A stretch of DNA of 64,000 nt. It comes from Platynereis dumerilii (Eukaryota > Annelida > Polychaeta > Phyllodocida > Nereididae). The notes below the pieces were generated by a model that worked only from the letters and a program-made list of their open reading frames with translations, was not told where the DNA came from and did no database searches. Where the stretch lies: contig JAPTHN010000011.1 of the NCBI GenBank assembly GCA_026936325.1, forward strand, positions 33,948,629 to 34,012,628, given 5' to 3'. Below are positions 50,346 through 61,517 of this stretch, one piece after another. Position 1 is the first letter of the stretch. Every line of letters starts with the position of its first letter. Made by a program: the position numbers and the translations under genes.

Positions 50346-50753
50346 GGCCTCGCAGATATTTTGAAGGATGCGATGACTTTGGGAAGGTCATGCCAAAAGG
50401 AATCGTAATGACTACTTGTATAGTATCTCGAAATCATTATTTGTCCTTGGATGACCCCTGATTTGGAAATCCACCCTATGCACTCCTGTGCGAGCAAAAT
50501 AATTAGGGGATTAAAAATTTAATCCTCTTAGTAAGGTTCAGCAGCTCTCAATGGAAAAGGGTGACATCAGCATCAGAATAAAAGATATTGTAAGGGTAAG
50601 GAATGTGTCTTTACAAATCAAAGTCTAAATAAGGAAGGGGTATGTAGTATAAATACTGTAATGATATTTTATGAATTCATTCTGAAGGGAAGGAGACACC
50701 TGATAACACTACACAGAAGTATCCCTTGGCTTTGCAACATACTGGAAGAAAAA

Positions 50754-51845
50754 ATGGCATCTGCTCAACTTAAGATTATTGATCTGAAAACTGGAGCTGT
50801 GGCTGGAGATGTTGGTAAATCAACTTCTGTACTCAAGTCATCTGTAACGTATGACCTCAGTGAAAAGACGAAGGTTACTGCACACCCTGGTGACAAATGG
50901 AAGGCAGGCTACATGACATTTGCTCGAATGTCACAGGTGAAGAGTGGATGGCGTAACGTACATCTTTCAAAGACATCCTTTGAAAAGCTTGGGAAGGAAC
51001 TGACTGCATTTCAAGATACGCTGAAGTCCAAAGGAGAACACAAGGTCATGTTGACAAAGAAGCAGCATGTTATCACAACTCGCTTTACTAGGGAAGGAAA
51101 GGACACTCTCTATTATGTCAGCATAATGCACCCTACTCAAGAGAAAGAAGACCTTACTCCTAAGGATGCTGTCAACCATGCCAAGACTATTAATCTCAGT
51201 TCTGATGAGTTTGACATGTTCGTGTCTGTGTATGAGAAGCTTGCAGAAGTTGTGAAGAGCAGAGCATCTACTGGAGAAAATGATGAGGCAGCCATGATTG
51301 ATGGGTTTCGCTGGATATGCAAGCACACAGGAACACGCTCTACAAAGATCTTCCTCTCTTTGCAAGACTGTACTGCGGATGCTTACAGTCACCACTTCAA
51401 TGCCAACAAGGAAGTGTTGCAGGCTCAACCCATGGAGAGTGATGACCTCGAAGCCAACTTTGACTTCTTCACCATGACTGTCGATAGACCAAGCAAGTTG
51501 GAAGTTATAGAGCACCTCGCATATGCCACAGTGTTGAGAAATATCATGGACATGAATGTTGAAACCGATAGTGCACCACCCTCCGAGGAGACAGTTAACG
51601 ATGTCTTGGAGAGGTTCGATAGGGCTGCATTTGCTGCTCTAGTCAAGAAAGTGTTGATGAAACTTGTGTACAAGAATCTCTATCTGACAGGTGAACTTAT
51701 CAGTATATTCATGTATTTTGAAGGTATGGAAAAGGTCAAGACAAATCTTGTAAAACACACTGCATCCTGTTCAGGAAAACTATTTACTCGTCTTGTAGAC
51801 AGCTGTTTTGATATTGTGTATGATGAAATGAATAACAAAGACTGA
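50754..51845 (+). CDS. unidentified protein of the Polinton left arm
   Basis: The frame is open from 50661, but the ATG at 50754 (ASAQLKIIDLKTGAVAGDVG) is a better start: it opens directly onto the globular-looking sequence. The product is 363 aa, mixed alpha/beta in look, with no membrane segment, signal peptide or catalytic motif that I recognise. Segments include KWKAGYMTFARMSQVKSGWR, VMLTKKQHVITTRFTREGKD and ELISIFMYFEGMEKVKTNLV. It converges on the polymerase gene, and a poly(A) signal follows 78 bases after the stop. By position it is an element-borne gene; its role is unknown. Confidence 0.75.
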   Translation: MASAQLKIIDLKTGAVAGDVGKSTSVLKSSVTYDLSEKTKVTAHPGDKWKAGYMTFARMSQVKSGWRNVHLSKTSFEKLGKELTAFQDTLKSKGEHKVMLTKKQHVITTRFTREGKDTLYYVSIMHPTQEKEDLTPKDAVNHAKTINLSSDEFDMFVSVYEKLAEVVKSRASTGENDEAAMIDGFRWICKHTGTRSTKIFLSLQDCTADAYSHHFNANKEVLQAQPMESDDLEANFDFFTMTVDRPSKLEVIEHLAYATVLRNIMDMNVETDSAPPSEETVNDVLERFDRAAFAALVKKVLMKLVYKNLYLTGELISIFMYFEGMEKVKTNLVKHTASCSGKLFTRLVDSCFDIVYDEMNNKD

Positions 51846-51922
51846 ATGTTATACATCTGCTTTGATAAGCTGTATAGTTAATGAATATTATATATCAGTT
51901 GTTGTACATGTATGACTAGCGG

Positions 51923-51928
51923 AATAAA
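51923..51928 (+). promoter_or_regulatory. poly(A) signal AATAAA after the unidentified left-arm gene
   Basis: AATAAA within ggaataaaaag, 78 bases after the stop at 51845. Between here and the polymerase stop (52365) there is only AT-rich sequence with an A-run near 52173-52190 and (AGAGAT)-like repeats. Confidence 0.6.
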
Positions 51929-52364
51929 AAGAATTATGAAATTCATATATACTGTGTTTGTAATGCTGGCTAATGACAACAAACAATCGTTTATAGTTAG
52001 TAAAATGCAAAAGTGAAGTTTATTCAGATACACCTTATATATATAGGCACATATATATAACAAAGAGGTAATAAAAAATATAAAATGACACAAAACTAAC
52101 AGTAAGAGGACATATGTATAATTATTATATATATATACAGTAACATTGGTAAAAATATTGCAGATGATAAGTAAGAAAAAAAAAAAAAAAAAGAGTGCAG
52201 GACATCAGTGAGAGGTGAAAAAATGTTCAACATCATTGCTTCTTCTTGGATACCTTCTTCCAGATACTCTGAAGTGTTAGAAAGAAACATGTCAGTGACT
52301 GAGCAATTTGTGGCAAGCTAGTGGATAGAGAGATAGAGATAGAGAGAATACTGTTGAGGAGTAC

Positions 52365-55300
52365 TTAATAGCCATAAGGGAGGGTGTCAAAAGTGCCCTT
52401 TTGTATGACCCTTTTATTATATGTGACCCTATAACGTTTCAACTCTTCAGTGCTAAACAACACAAAGCGTCTCTTGCACCGCCGTATTTTGTCATACCTG
52501 GCTGTGATGTACTCAGGCACACCATCTGGTAGAGGATGATTGTCAGGATCTCCGACATACAACACAAGAGTTTTAATTGCATCAAAGGTCAGGTATTGCA
52601 ATGTCTCATGGTTCAAGGTCATGCCTTTCAACTTGACTACCTGTACACCCTTCTTTGTCAAGTATCCATATGACTTGGGTCCACTGCTGACAAATGTAGT
52701 TATGTAGTCATCATCATCAAGTTCATTTGTCCATTGACCAAGATGGGAACCAAGACACGGTCTGTACTGATTAGGGTTACTGTCATCATATTCGTACATG
52801 ACACTGTCTGTGTCAAAATACAACACCCTTTCACCAAGCCCCCTCAGTGTTTCGTACAGTCGACGTCTACCGTTGGAAGTTGTGAATGCTGCAACAAACA
52901 CATTCACATGCGGCATTTCAGGTAGAAATCCTGCGGTACGACTGTACTCTAAGAAACACTTGTCACTTGTGAAAACGTGTGCATCCTTCAGTGTAATAGT
53001 CGGGTCAGACATCACTCTCAGCAGCCCTGGTAGGGTGGATACCAGTTTGTGTATTCTATGGTTATTATTCTCCCCAAACTTTCCCCAGAAACTGTTGAGC
53101 AACAATTTGTTTGTTGCCCTCTTCCCTGAATTGAATTCTATATTCTCTGGATCAAGACTAACCCCTTCCACACGTCTATAGTCCTCAATATAGGCAGCCT
53201 TCTCCTCCTCTGTCATGTTAGCCCTTGGCCACCCCGATGCCTCCTGTTTCCCCTTCAGGAATGTGTTTACATACTCTGTGAAAAGCCCAGAGCCTTCCAC
53301 AGCTGAGTCAAACTGAACCCTCTTTGTGAAATGGTAGACCTCATACACCTTCACTATTTGATACCCCACAGACAGGGCATCCTCCAGGTCTATGGTGGTG
53401 TAGGTACCATAGATGTCCCTCTCATCGTCAGTGCAGACACAAGGATCCTTGCTTAGAGCATGCGCACACTTTGTGCTGAGAGGAAACATGAGCTTGCCAT
53501 TACTACGAAGGGGCAGAGAAGGGTGGTAGAGTCCACGGGGGGGTCTTATCCTACATTGCACAATACCAAAGTATTGTGAAATGTCGGTTGTGGCAGGTCC
53601 AACAATGACCTCGGGTACACCACAGGGGAAGACATCACTCTTTAGAACACTGGGGTAGAGGGAAGTGATGTCTATGTAGCCAATCTTCATTCCCTCCTTG
53701 ACCTCCCTGTAGAGCTTGACAGCATTTGTCCTGCCACCATAGAATGCATCACGAGGGTCAAGTCTAGGCTTTAAGTCAAGTTCGTCAGCCAGTTCCTGCA
53801 GATCACCATCATTCTCCAGCATTACACGAAACTCACATTCCCACATCACATACACCTCCATGCCAAGGTCCCTCCTGAGGTAGTCTAGACGACTCATCGT
53901 ACGTGTGTACAGCACCTCAAGGAGTTCCCCTGTGTGTGGGTGGGTTACTCGGGTACTCTGACCTGATTGCAAGTAGCACTTTTTGCAACCATGGAACACA
54001 CACCCCATGAATTCCCAGGCTGACTCACGTCCTGTCACAGGGTCCCTGTGGTAACCATCTAGTTTCAGCATACCACCTGATGGTCTATTGTTCACGACGC
54101 TGTGCTCTCCACCATTACGGGCATGCTGTATGGTTATGTTGAGCCGGCGAGCCTCATGTTCAAGCCACAGAATGGAGGATCGGCTGTGATTGTCACGACC
54201 ACCAAAACCCGTTGCAGGCATGTGAGCAAACGCAGTAGACCTGAACTTGCTCTCCTTCACCTCAACCGATGCAACATCTACCGCACTGCCATCCGAGTCG
54301 CATAGCTTACGGGTGTTACCCATGCGGTACTCAGTCAATGTCCGTCCATCCTCTACATGAACTTCAAACTCCTCTGTGAGGAATAGGTATCGATACACTG
54401 CCATGCAGACCCCTGCCAGAGTGTTGTATTGGAAGGGGTCAACACCAATGAGCTTTGTCATCCTTTCCCCACCCTCACCAACATCTATCACCTCCTCTGT
54501 CCCCGTTAACCCTATCATCCACCTACGGAAGGCGTTGCAACTCTCCTCGAGGATGGCAACGTCATCCTCACAGTATTTATAGAGCTCCTTCCGGAAATCA
54601 AAGACCTTGCCCCTCTGTGTTCTGTACCACTCAAGGAAGTCCCGACGTGCCTTAGGCTTCATTGAATTCACCCTATAGCAGTACTGGTGTGGCATTGGTC
54701 CGACATAGTCCCAATTGACCTTCTGGTTAAAGAAGACAGGGAATGTGCCTTTTCTAATATCAGTCAAGCCAAACACCTCGGGCATTTGGGCAAGTGGCAT
54801 GGGGAGAAAGTTTAGCGAGTCGATTAGCCGGAACTTGCCTGTATCCACACTCATCACCTTGCTGCCTCTGCAGATGATTTTGGGTTCGGTGGTCACATTA
54901 CAGAGGATGTACTTCATGAGGAAGTAGGCATCATACGCCTGGCCATTATGGAATAGCAAGGTGAATCCCTCGAAGGGCCTGTCGAAGAAGAACCGACAAA
55001 ACTCATTGGCAACATCATCACCAAAGAAGTCTACCCCCCGCCTCCCACAATTCTCCATTGCAAGGCACGTATGTCGGAGGTCATCACCCCGTCTATGTCT
55101 CCCTAGGACATGACGACACTGGTCACATGGTGTACCACAATGCGCGCATCGTGGGTTCTCTCTGTAAGAAGTACCCTCACAGTGTGCACATTGCCAATGT
55201 GCCACAACCAAATTGGGTTCGTGTATGTCACCGGTGGGGTCGGTTTCAAAGTCGGCAAACATATACTTCGGGGAAATTGGTTTAGGGTTCTTCTGACGGA

Positions 55301-56838
55301 TATAGCAGTAGTGCACACCTGTCACATATTGCTCACAGATTTTACACAACCTATAACCGCAGCGATGGACTGCTCCACGCTTGTATATGTAGCCACACTC
55401 CAGACACCGCTTTGATGAGGTGCATACACCATTGTCCAGGTGTGAAGCAAAGCAAGCATGTGAATTTAAGTACCTGTTGCATTCATCACACATCTTTACT
55501 TCACCTGAAATTTTAACACATGTGTCAGAATGACAAGACCTGCATGTATTCGCACAGTTGTGCTTGTCCTTTTTGTGGTAGCATTCATTGCATTTCTCAC
55601 AAAACTTTGCATTGAGGAACATGACTGACAGATTCACAATAGCATGGAAGTGTCCTGCCTCCCTTGTCTGACCCTCAGGGCATGCGTAGAAGAGGTGTAT
55701 TCGTCTCTGCCTCTCAGGGCTACCCACATAGACAGGTGTCACATCTGTACCCGAGTGGAACACAACAATTTGTGCATTTGCTGCCCGTTCAAATGCCGCA
55801 ATATCGGTGAATGCGGGTGCGTAATTCAGGGGAAAGCCTGCCAATGTCTGTAGTGCTCGTGCATCCCGTGTGAGGACATTCCGGTTGCTGTTGTAGAGCT
55901 GGGTGAGGCGATTCTTTGCAAGACGTGCCAAGTCCGTGTCACCTGCGACCTCACACTCTGTGAGCTTCACCTTAGCCAGAGCAACAACAATTGACCTTGC
56001 AAGACACAGGTTGTCCTGTATGTGTGTCTTTGAAATGGCCCTGCTGAAACCTAGTGAATCCCCCTCCCCAAAGATATATTGGAGCTTGGTCCTAAGTGTA
56101 CGACCTGCCCCACGCGGGTTCCGTACCACCGCCACCTGTACCTCCAAAGGTTCATCAAGCACCAAGTCATCCTCCGACTGGAGTACAGCCTCCAGATGAT
56201 CGGCAATCTCCGCAACCGTGAGGTCGCGGAGGGGCATCAGACCAATGGAGCGAGGGCTGTGGAAGGACCTGCTAGACATGTATATCCTAACAAGATCATG
56301 CGGCCCATAGCATTCATTGAGCCTATCAAGTATACTCTGCATCAGCTCTAGTATCTCCCCCATTACCTCTGCCAATTTAAAAGGACCATTCCGCCATGTC
56401 TGGTCAAACACCACCCTGTAAACAAGCTCCCTAACAGCACCATTGATAAACTGATTGTCCCTAACATTAACATCAATGTGCCGGTGAAAGTCTAGTCTGT
56501 AGTTAGGTCCCTGAAAAAGCATGGGGTCATCAAAGTCTGCCTCATCATCATTTGGTGAAGGGGGAGCTTCAAAGAATAAACTATCATTGTCATCAGACCC
56601 TTGCAGCCCTGCCTCAGCATCGTCCTCCTCCTCCTCCTCCTCGGAGTGTAACTCATCCTCCTCCTCCTCCTCCTCCTCCTCCTCTGGCACTAACCCCCTG
56701 ACTCCCTCCCCTTCGCAATTGTCGCAATTGTACAGAATGTCAAAGAGCTTCTTCAAATCTCCATCAAGCACTATGTCAGAGTTGCTTAGGGCTCTCACCT
56801 TGCCATCCTCAATAGCGTCCACTATTGCATTACTCTCC
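52365..56838 (-). CDS. Polinton family B DNA polymerase, main exon
   Basis: The frame stays open to 56921, but an acceptor-like cattgcag ends at 56839, so the coding part probably begins at 56838 (about 1490 codons). An acidic Glu/Asp-rich stretch comes first. Next is a region with DNLCLARSIVVALAK and GHFHAIVNLSV, the Cys/His pattern of the OTU-like N-terminal domain often seen in Polinton polymerases. Then come many CxxC pairs (about residues 435-540), the exonuclease site FADFETDP (about 557) with YCEDDVAILEE, polymerase motif A YIDITSLYPSVL (about 1080), motif B LLNSFWGKFGEN (about 1277) and motif C YFDTDSVMYEY (about 1370). Known role: protein-primed replication of the element. The frame looks whole. 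Confidence 0.95.
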
Positions 56839-56959
56839 CTGCAATGAAAGAAAGAACAAAACTGAATGTACATCAAACTCTCTCTCACATACATGACATC
56901 AAAACAACCAAAACAATGCAATCATAATTCAAAACTATGCCTGTTGTTAGACTACTTAC

Positions 56960-57690
56960 GCAGGGGTGAGACGCTCCGTGGCAACATTTGCATTGGCCCC
57001 TTCAAAATGCAGACGCCGCCTAGTCACTGCCTGTTCAGGTGTCTCTCCTTTTTGACCATGAAGCAGCCGCCACCTGGCCAACGCACTGGATCTTTCTGTT
57101 GAACTAGTAGTAGCCACAGGTGGCCTATAAGTAAGGGAATAATAATAGTAAAAATCATGTCAAACTCCGTATCAAATTACAAAAGAAAAAGACAAAACAA
57201 ACATACTTTCGTTTTTTGTACTCACCCTTCTGCTGCATTTCCCGTCCTCTCTACACTCTTACTCTTGCTGACACTGGCAGCACAGGGGGGCACCTTCACA
57301 CCGGCATGACTGGTACTGGGTGTGGCCATGTCAATCCTTATTGTGAGAAAAAATAAAAATAAAGAGAAATGTTGTTTTGTTGTGGTTCGGAACTGTTAGG
57401 TGTATATATATATATATATATGGTTATTCAAAAATACAATTCAACTCACACATCAACACCAGACACACCAGACACACCAGACAGATCAGCCGCAGTGAAT
57501 GAGTCTGCCATGGCAAAGAATTCACTCATGGGGCTTTTCATAGGCGGTGTCAGCGGCTGTGTGTCATACAACCGGATGGGGGCCAAAGCCCCTCCCGAGC
57601 ATGACGGCATAGCCGAGTTGTCAGCAGCAGTGTCAACAGGCGCAGCCGTCGCCATCTGTGGATGATGTGTTGCCACCTGCTGTGGCTGTA

Positions 57691-57724
<34 letters not shown>

Positions 57725-58768
57725 TCGATGCGTGCCAGTCATTGCCCACTCCCTCTGCTCAGCCAGAGCTGCGGCAAGCTCTGTCATGGCATGGCGCTCC
57801 TCTGCCCGTCTCCTGGACTCTCCACTAGGTCCTGCCTTGGGGCTTGAATGTGCAAGAGGCAGTGGAGGATCCCAGGGTGAGGACGGCGGTGGGAAGGAGC
57901 CCTGAGTACTGCAACAAGAAAAATTGTACTCCATGTCATATGCTGTTGTTGGGGAGGGGAAGGAGTTTATGTTGGGAAAAAAAAAAAAAAGATGGAGAGA
58001 TATTAAGAAACAAAACGAATATTACTACTACCCACCCTAAGAACCGTTTTGCCGCCACCTCCAGACGGTCACAATCGTCGTACCCCTGTACCAGCCTCCT
58101 CTTCCTGTTGATGGCTCGGTACACATCCACCATTTCCAGGATTTTGTTGCAGCAGGTTTTCATCTGCTTTACCACATTCTGTTGTGAAGAGAAAGTACAC
58201 CATCATCATCATCTTATGCACAGTGCATGCAATACCTAAGTTACAACAATAGCAGTTATAGAGTGTGAGACATACAATAATGGCTTACCCTGCTGAACGA
58301 TGTTTTGCACTCCATCCACCCGTCCCCTTCCTCCATTGTCGCCATCTCTGGAGCGGGTGTAGATGTCACCCCGCGTGAAGAATTCTCCTCCTCCTGTCCT
58401 ACGACAGACATAGCCGATCGCGTTGGGGATGGTGGTGGTGGTGGAAGTTGTGGTGGTGGTGGTGGTGGTGCCATGGATGACCGGTACAAAGACACACCCT
58501 GACCGCTGACAGGCCGACCCTCTCTAGAAGTGTCTGTTTGCACCCAGTCCATTTGTCCTGTAGGTGGGTTAGCGTACAATTGTTGCTGCTGCTGCTGTGT
58601 CATGCTGCCAACTGTAGTTTGGGGAGTACCCCTGCCCTCCACTGACATCACTGGAGACAGGTCCAGTGCAGATAGGGCTGCTGAGGGGGACGGGGCTCGA
58701 GCCAGTACACCACCAGTTGCCGTCTGCTGAGGGTTGTACGCGTCATACAATGTCCTCAGCCCGCTCAT
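56960..58768 (-). CDS. exon-like ORFs upstream of the Polinton polymerase
   Basis: Five open blocks on the minus strand have splice-like edges: about 58768-58289 (SGLRTLYDAYNPQQ start, then Gln-, Ser- and Pro-rich), 58178-58036 (VVKQMKTCCNKILEMVDVYR), 57908-57450 (poly-Gln, Pro/Ser-rich), 57336-57226 and 57124-56960 (RWRLLHGQKGETPEQAVTRR). Donors and acceptors match GT/AG well. They may be 5' exons of the polymerase transcript or a separate spliced gene; the low-complexity composition suggests disordered protein. No family is recognised. Confidence 0.5.
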
Positions 58769-58864
58769 GCCGTATTGTGCACTGAAAGTGGAAGAACAAA
58801 AAAAAAAAAATTGTAAATCAAAAGCAGTTTGGTACAGAACATCTCAGTGCTCACACTAGCTACA

Positions 58865-59554
58865 ATGACATCGCCTGCAACGGGTGAGGCACGGGGTGGC
58901 AATGTGTTCTACTTTGAGTGTCCAGCAGCAACCACAATTGTTGGCCCTTCTATGTCAGGCAAGACCGTACTGGCGATGAGGATACTGCAAAATGCCAAAC
59001 ACATCTACAGGATTCCACCAAAAAGAATTGTTTACGCATATGGCGTTTATCAAAAGGTGTTCAGTCAGCTGGAGGCAGATGTTGATAATCTTAGTCTGCA
59101 TGACGGACTACCTGGGAGAGAGCTTATAGAAAGCTTGGGGTCGGAGGACAGTGAGCATCACGCCCTCCTTGTTCTGGATGATCTAATGGACGAGATTACA
59201 AAGTCAGCTGAGATGTGCGCATTGTTTACTAGAGAGGTACACCACAGAAGAATATCTGTCATAATGTTATCACAGAACATATTTCACCAATCCAGATATT
59301 CACGCACTATAACACTTAACACTAGCTACCTCATATTGATGAAGACATGCCGTGACCTACAGCAGATACATTGCCTCTCCAGACAAATGTTCCCCGACAC
59401 ACCCAAACGACTGGTGGAAGCCTATGACGATGCAACGCGACAGCCACGAGGCTACCTAGTTGTCAACAACCTGACGAGCTCGGGTGATGATGATATAAGA
59501 CTGAGCACTGGCATACTCCCAACAGATGATCTTGTGCTGTACACACGGAAGTGA
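58865..59554 (+). CDS. Polinton A32-like DNA-packaging ATPase
   Basis: 229 aa from the first good ATG. Walker A GPSMSGKT at about residues 27-34, Walker B ALLVLDDLMDE at about 100-110, and a later SQNIFHQ (sensor-like) with RYSRTITLNTSYLIL. Known: the FtsK/HerA-family ATPase of Polintons and large DNA viruses packages DNA into capsids. It diverges from the minus-strand block starting at 58768, leaving about 95 bases as a two-way promoter with an A-run. The frame looks whole. Confidence 0.92.
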   Translation: MTSPATGEARGGNVFYFECPAATTIVGPSMSGKTVLAMRILQNAKHIYRIPPKRIVYAYGVYQKVFSQLEADVDNLSLHDGLPGRELIESLGSEDSEHHALLVLDDLMDEITKSAEMCALFTREVHHRRISVIMLSQNIFHQSRYSRTITLNTSYLILMKTCRDLQQIHCLSRQMFPDTPKRLVEAYDDATRQPRGYLVVNNLTSSGDDDIRLSTGILPTDDLVLYTRK

Positions 59555-59644
59555 TTGCTCGCTCGCAATACCCTCACTCATCCCCACCACCCCTCACCTC
59601 ACTCTCTCTCTCTCTCCGGTTGCATTGGCTGTCTAACTATCACC

Positions 59645-60502
59645 ATGTCCGCACGTGTGAGGAAATGTCTGCCATTCATCAAACTTGTGGTTAACACAAG
59701 CAAGGTCTCTACCACTCTCACACGACGTCTATTGGCCGATGCGAGCGGTGAGCAGGCACTGGCTGTAATAGAATTGATTGTGAATGTTTTGGGAGGCGGC
59801 CTGAAGGTATCGTCTGACACAAGGCTAAAGCTGTCAAAGAGCAAAGGTATCCTACGGAAGTTGGCAGGTGTACGCAGACCTTCACTGGCGCCCGATGCAC
59901 TCTGCAGACACAGCAAGACCGCTATTACCTTCCTACGGCTATGTTATCCCTACATAAGGAGAGTGGTGGGGAAAGCACTGTCAGTCAGTGACAACAGTAG
60001 TGACAGCAGCAGCAGTGACAACGACAGTGACAGCAGTAGTGACAACAGCAGTGGCACTAGCAGCAGCAGCAGTGGTAGTGCTACTACTAATACTGTTACC
60101 TCCACTGACAATAGTAGTAGTAGCAGTAGTGGAGGGAGTGACACCGACGACACCCGCGGATATCAGAGTAGTGGCAGTAGTAGTGGCATTGACAGTGACA
60201 GCACATGTCACAGTGGTGAGAGCAGTGTGGAGATAGAGGAGGAGGAGGAGGGGGAGGAGGAAGAGCTGTGCAGTAACACTAAAGAGCACACCAATAACAA
60301 AGTGGGTACAGTTGATAAAGACGCAGAAGAATACATAATAGAAGTGCCAGGAAGAGGAGTCCAACAACAGTCAGCACCTCAACCACAACAACAACAACAA
60401 CAACATACGGCATCCTCGTCATCCTCAGATGTGGCAGCGGTTGTGGCAGGTGACACCGGTGTTGTTGAGGACCGAGCTGCTATTGCAAACGACATTGTGT
60501 AA
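59645..60502 (+). CDS. Polinton conserved small-domain protein with Ser/Asp-rich tail
   Basis: The ATG at 59645 (SARVRKCLPFIKLVVNTSKV) follows a CT-repeat. Residues about 25-100 form a compact basic helical region (EQALAVIELIVNVLGGGLKV … KSKGILRKLAG), a pattern I recall from an unnamed conserved Polinton gene. The rest is low complexity: Ser/Asp runs, an acidic patch EEEEEGEEEE and a Gln run. Role unknown; it is transcribed in line with its neighbours. Confidence 0.6.
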   Translation: MSARVRKCLPFIKLVVNTSKVSTTLTRRLLADASGEQALAVIELIVNVLGGGLKVSSDTRLKLSKSKGILRKLAGVRRPSLAPDALCRHSKTAITFLRLCYPYIRRVVGKALSVSDNSSDSSSSDNDSDSSSDNSSGTSSSSSGSATTNTVTSTDNSSSSSSGGSDTDDTRGYQSSGSSSGIDSDSTCHSGESSVEIEEEEEGEEEELCSNTKEHTNNKVGTVDKDAEEYIIEVPGRGVQQQSAPQPQQQQQQHTASSSSSDVAAVVAGDTGVVEDRAAIANDIV

Positions 60503-60552
60503 ACCCCCCTCACCACCTCTTCGAATACCCCTTAACCCCCAGTGTGACAACG

Positions 60553-61413
60553 ATGGCGGTCGTCATGAAGTTCAACAGGAAGGTCTACGTCATACCGGAA
60601 GAGAAATATCTAAGCATGACTAGAGCCGTGAAGTTACGGTTGGACTCTGGAGGGGAGCGCGAGAGCGCTCCCCTCCATAGTAAAACCGCACAGCCCTCTG
60701 ACGCGGAGAGTGCGAAGGCTTCGACTCAACGCGAAGGCGTGCATGGGGTTTCGGGGGCCCCGGAGACCCATTCTCATGAAGGCGACGCCGTGGACAACTC
60801 GGAGACATCCGAGAGCCGGGGAGATCGCGGATCCGGCGGTTCGAGGACTGCCAAGAAGGAGAAGAAGAAGAATAAAAAGAAGGAGGATGTTGGTGTTCCC
60901 ACCGCCGTCGGTAGTGCAAAGGAGACCAAGTCGAGCATCCTGGCCAGGGCAGCCGCACGCATGGGGGGTGATGCGGATGACATGACAAAGAAACATCTGG
61001 CAGAGATACACGGGTTATTGTCGCCATTTCGCGGGGGGAAGGGTGGCCCCGCCAACTACGTGTCTGCTCTCGTGCACACTCAGCTGTCGAGCACACCTTT
61101 ACCGAAATACTACAAGTCCTTTTACTCACTCCTCCTGGATAAAAGGGTACCCCTGCGGTTGATAGGTAACAAGGGGCTCAGGAGAGTGCTGCACTACATG
61201 AGGAACAAGCGTCGACATGCCGACCACCGCGACGACGGCAGTGTCACGGATGCTGATGGCAAAGGTGCTCTTGCCCCCCGTGTGAGAAAGACAATGAAAG
61301 AAGGTGTTGGTGCTTCCTCTCAGTCGCGGAAGCATCGACGCCATAGTAGTAGTAGTAGTAGTAGCTCGTCCCAGCCCACGCGACATGTGAAGATACCATG
61401 GGAGAAAGTGTAG
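60553..61413 (+). CDS. Polinton uncharacterised basic protein
   Basis: 286 aa from the ATG at 60553. It starts AVVMKFNRKVYVIPEEKYLS, which resembles the short N-terminal motif of a common but unnamed Polinton gene (recollection). A charged, Lys-rich disordered middle (KKEKKKNKKKED) leads to a folded-looking segment (MTKKHLAEIHGLLSPFRGGK … PLPKYYKSFYSLLLDK) and a Ser-run tail. Only about 50 bases separate it from the gene before and about 100 from the integrase. Function not known. Confidence 0.6.
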   Translation: MAVVMKFNRKVYVIPEEKYLSMTRAVKLRLDSGGERESAPLHSKTAQPSDAESAKASTQREGVHGVSGAPETHSHEGDAVDNSETSESRGDRGSGGSRTAKKEKKKNKKKEDVGVPTAVGSAKETKSSILARAAARMGGDADDMTKKHLAEIHGLLSPFRGGKGGPANYVSALVHTQLSSTPLPKYYKSFYSLLLDKRVPLRLIGNKGLRRVLHYMRNKRRHADHRDDGSVTDADGKGALAPRVRKTMKEGVGASSQSRKHRRHSSSSSSSSSQPTRHVKIPWEKV

Positions 61414-61517
61414 TCCCCCGTGTCACGTGGGATAAGGGGGGACGGTTAATGATGTGTGCATGTGCATGTGTGTATTAGTATAGAGTTGTGTGCACGCTGC
61501 TGCTGTCTAATGCAAGG

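Noticed and set aside
56839-56921. start of the polymerase at the first ATG of the long open frame
   Set aside because: The segment upstream of 56838 reads like intron ending in a good acceptor; the acidic region after it fits coding sequence better.
59950-60367. leucine/valine- and threonine-rich ORFs on both strands (possible membrane proteins)
   Set aside because: They are other-frame readings of the Ser/Asp-codon repeats in the gene at 59645-60502.
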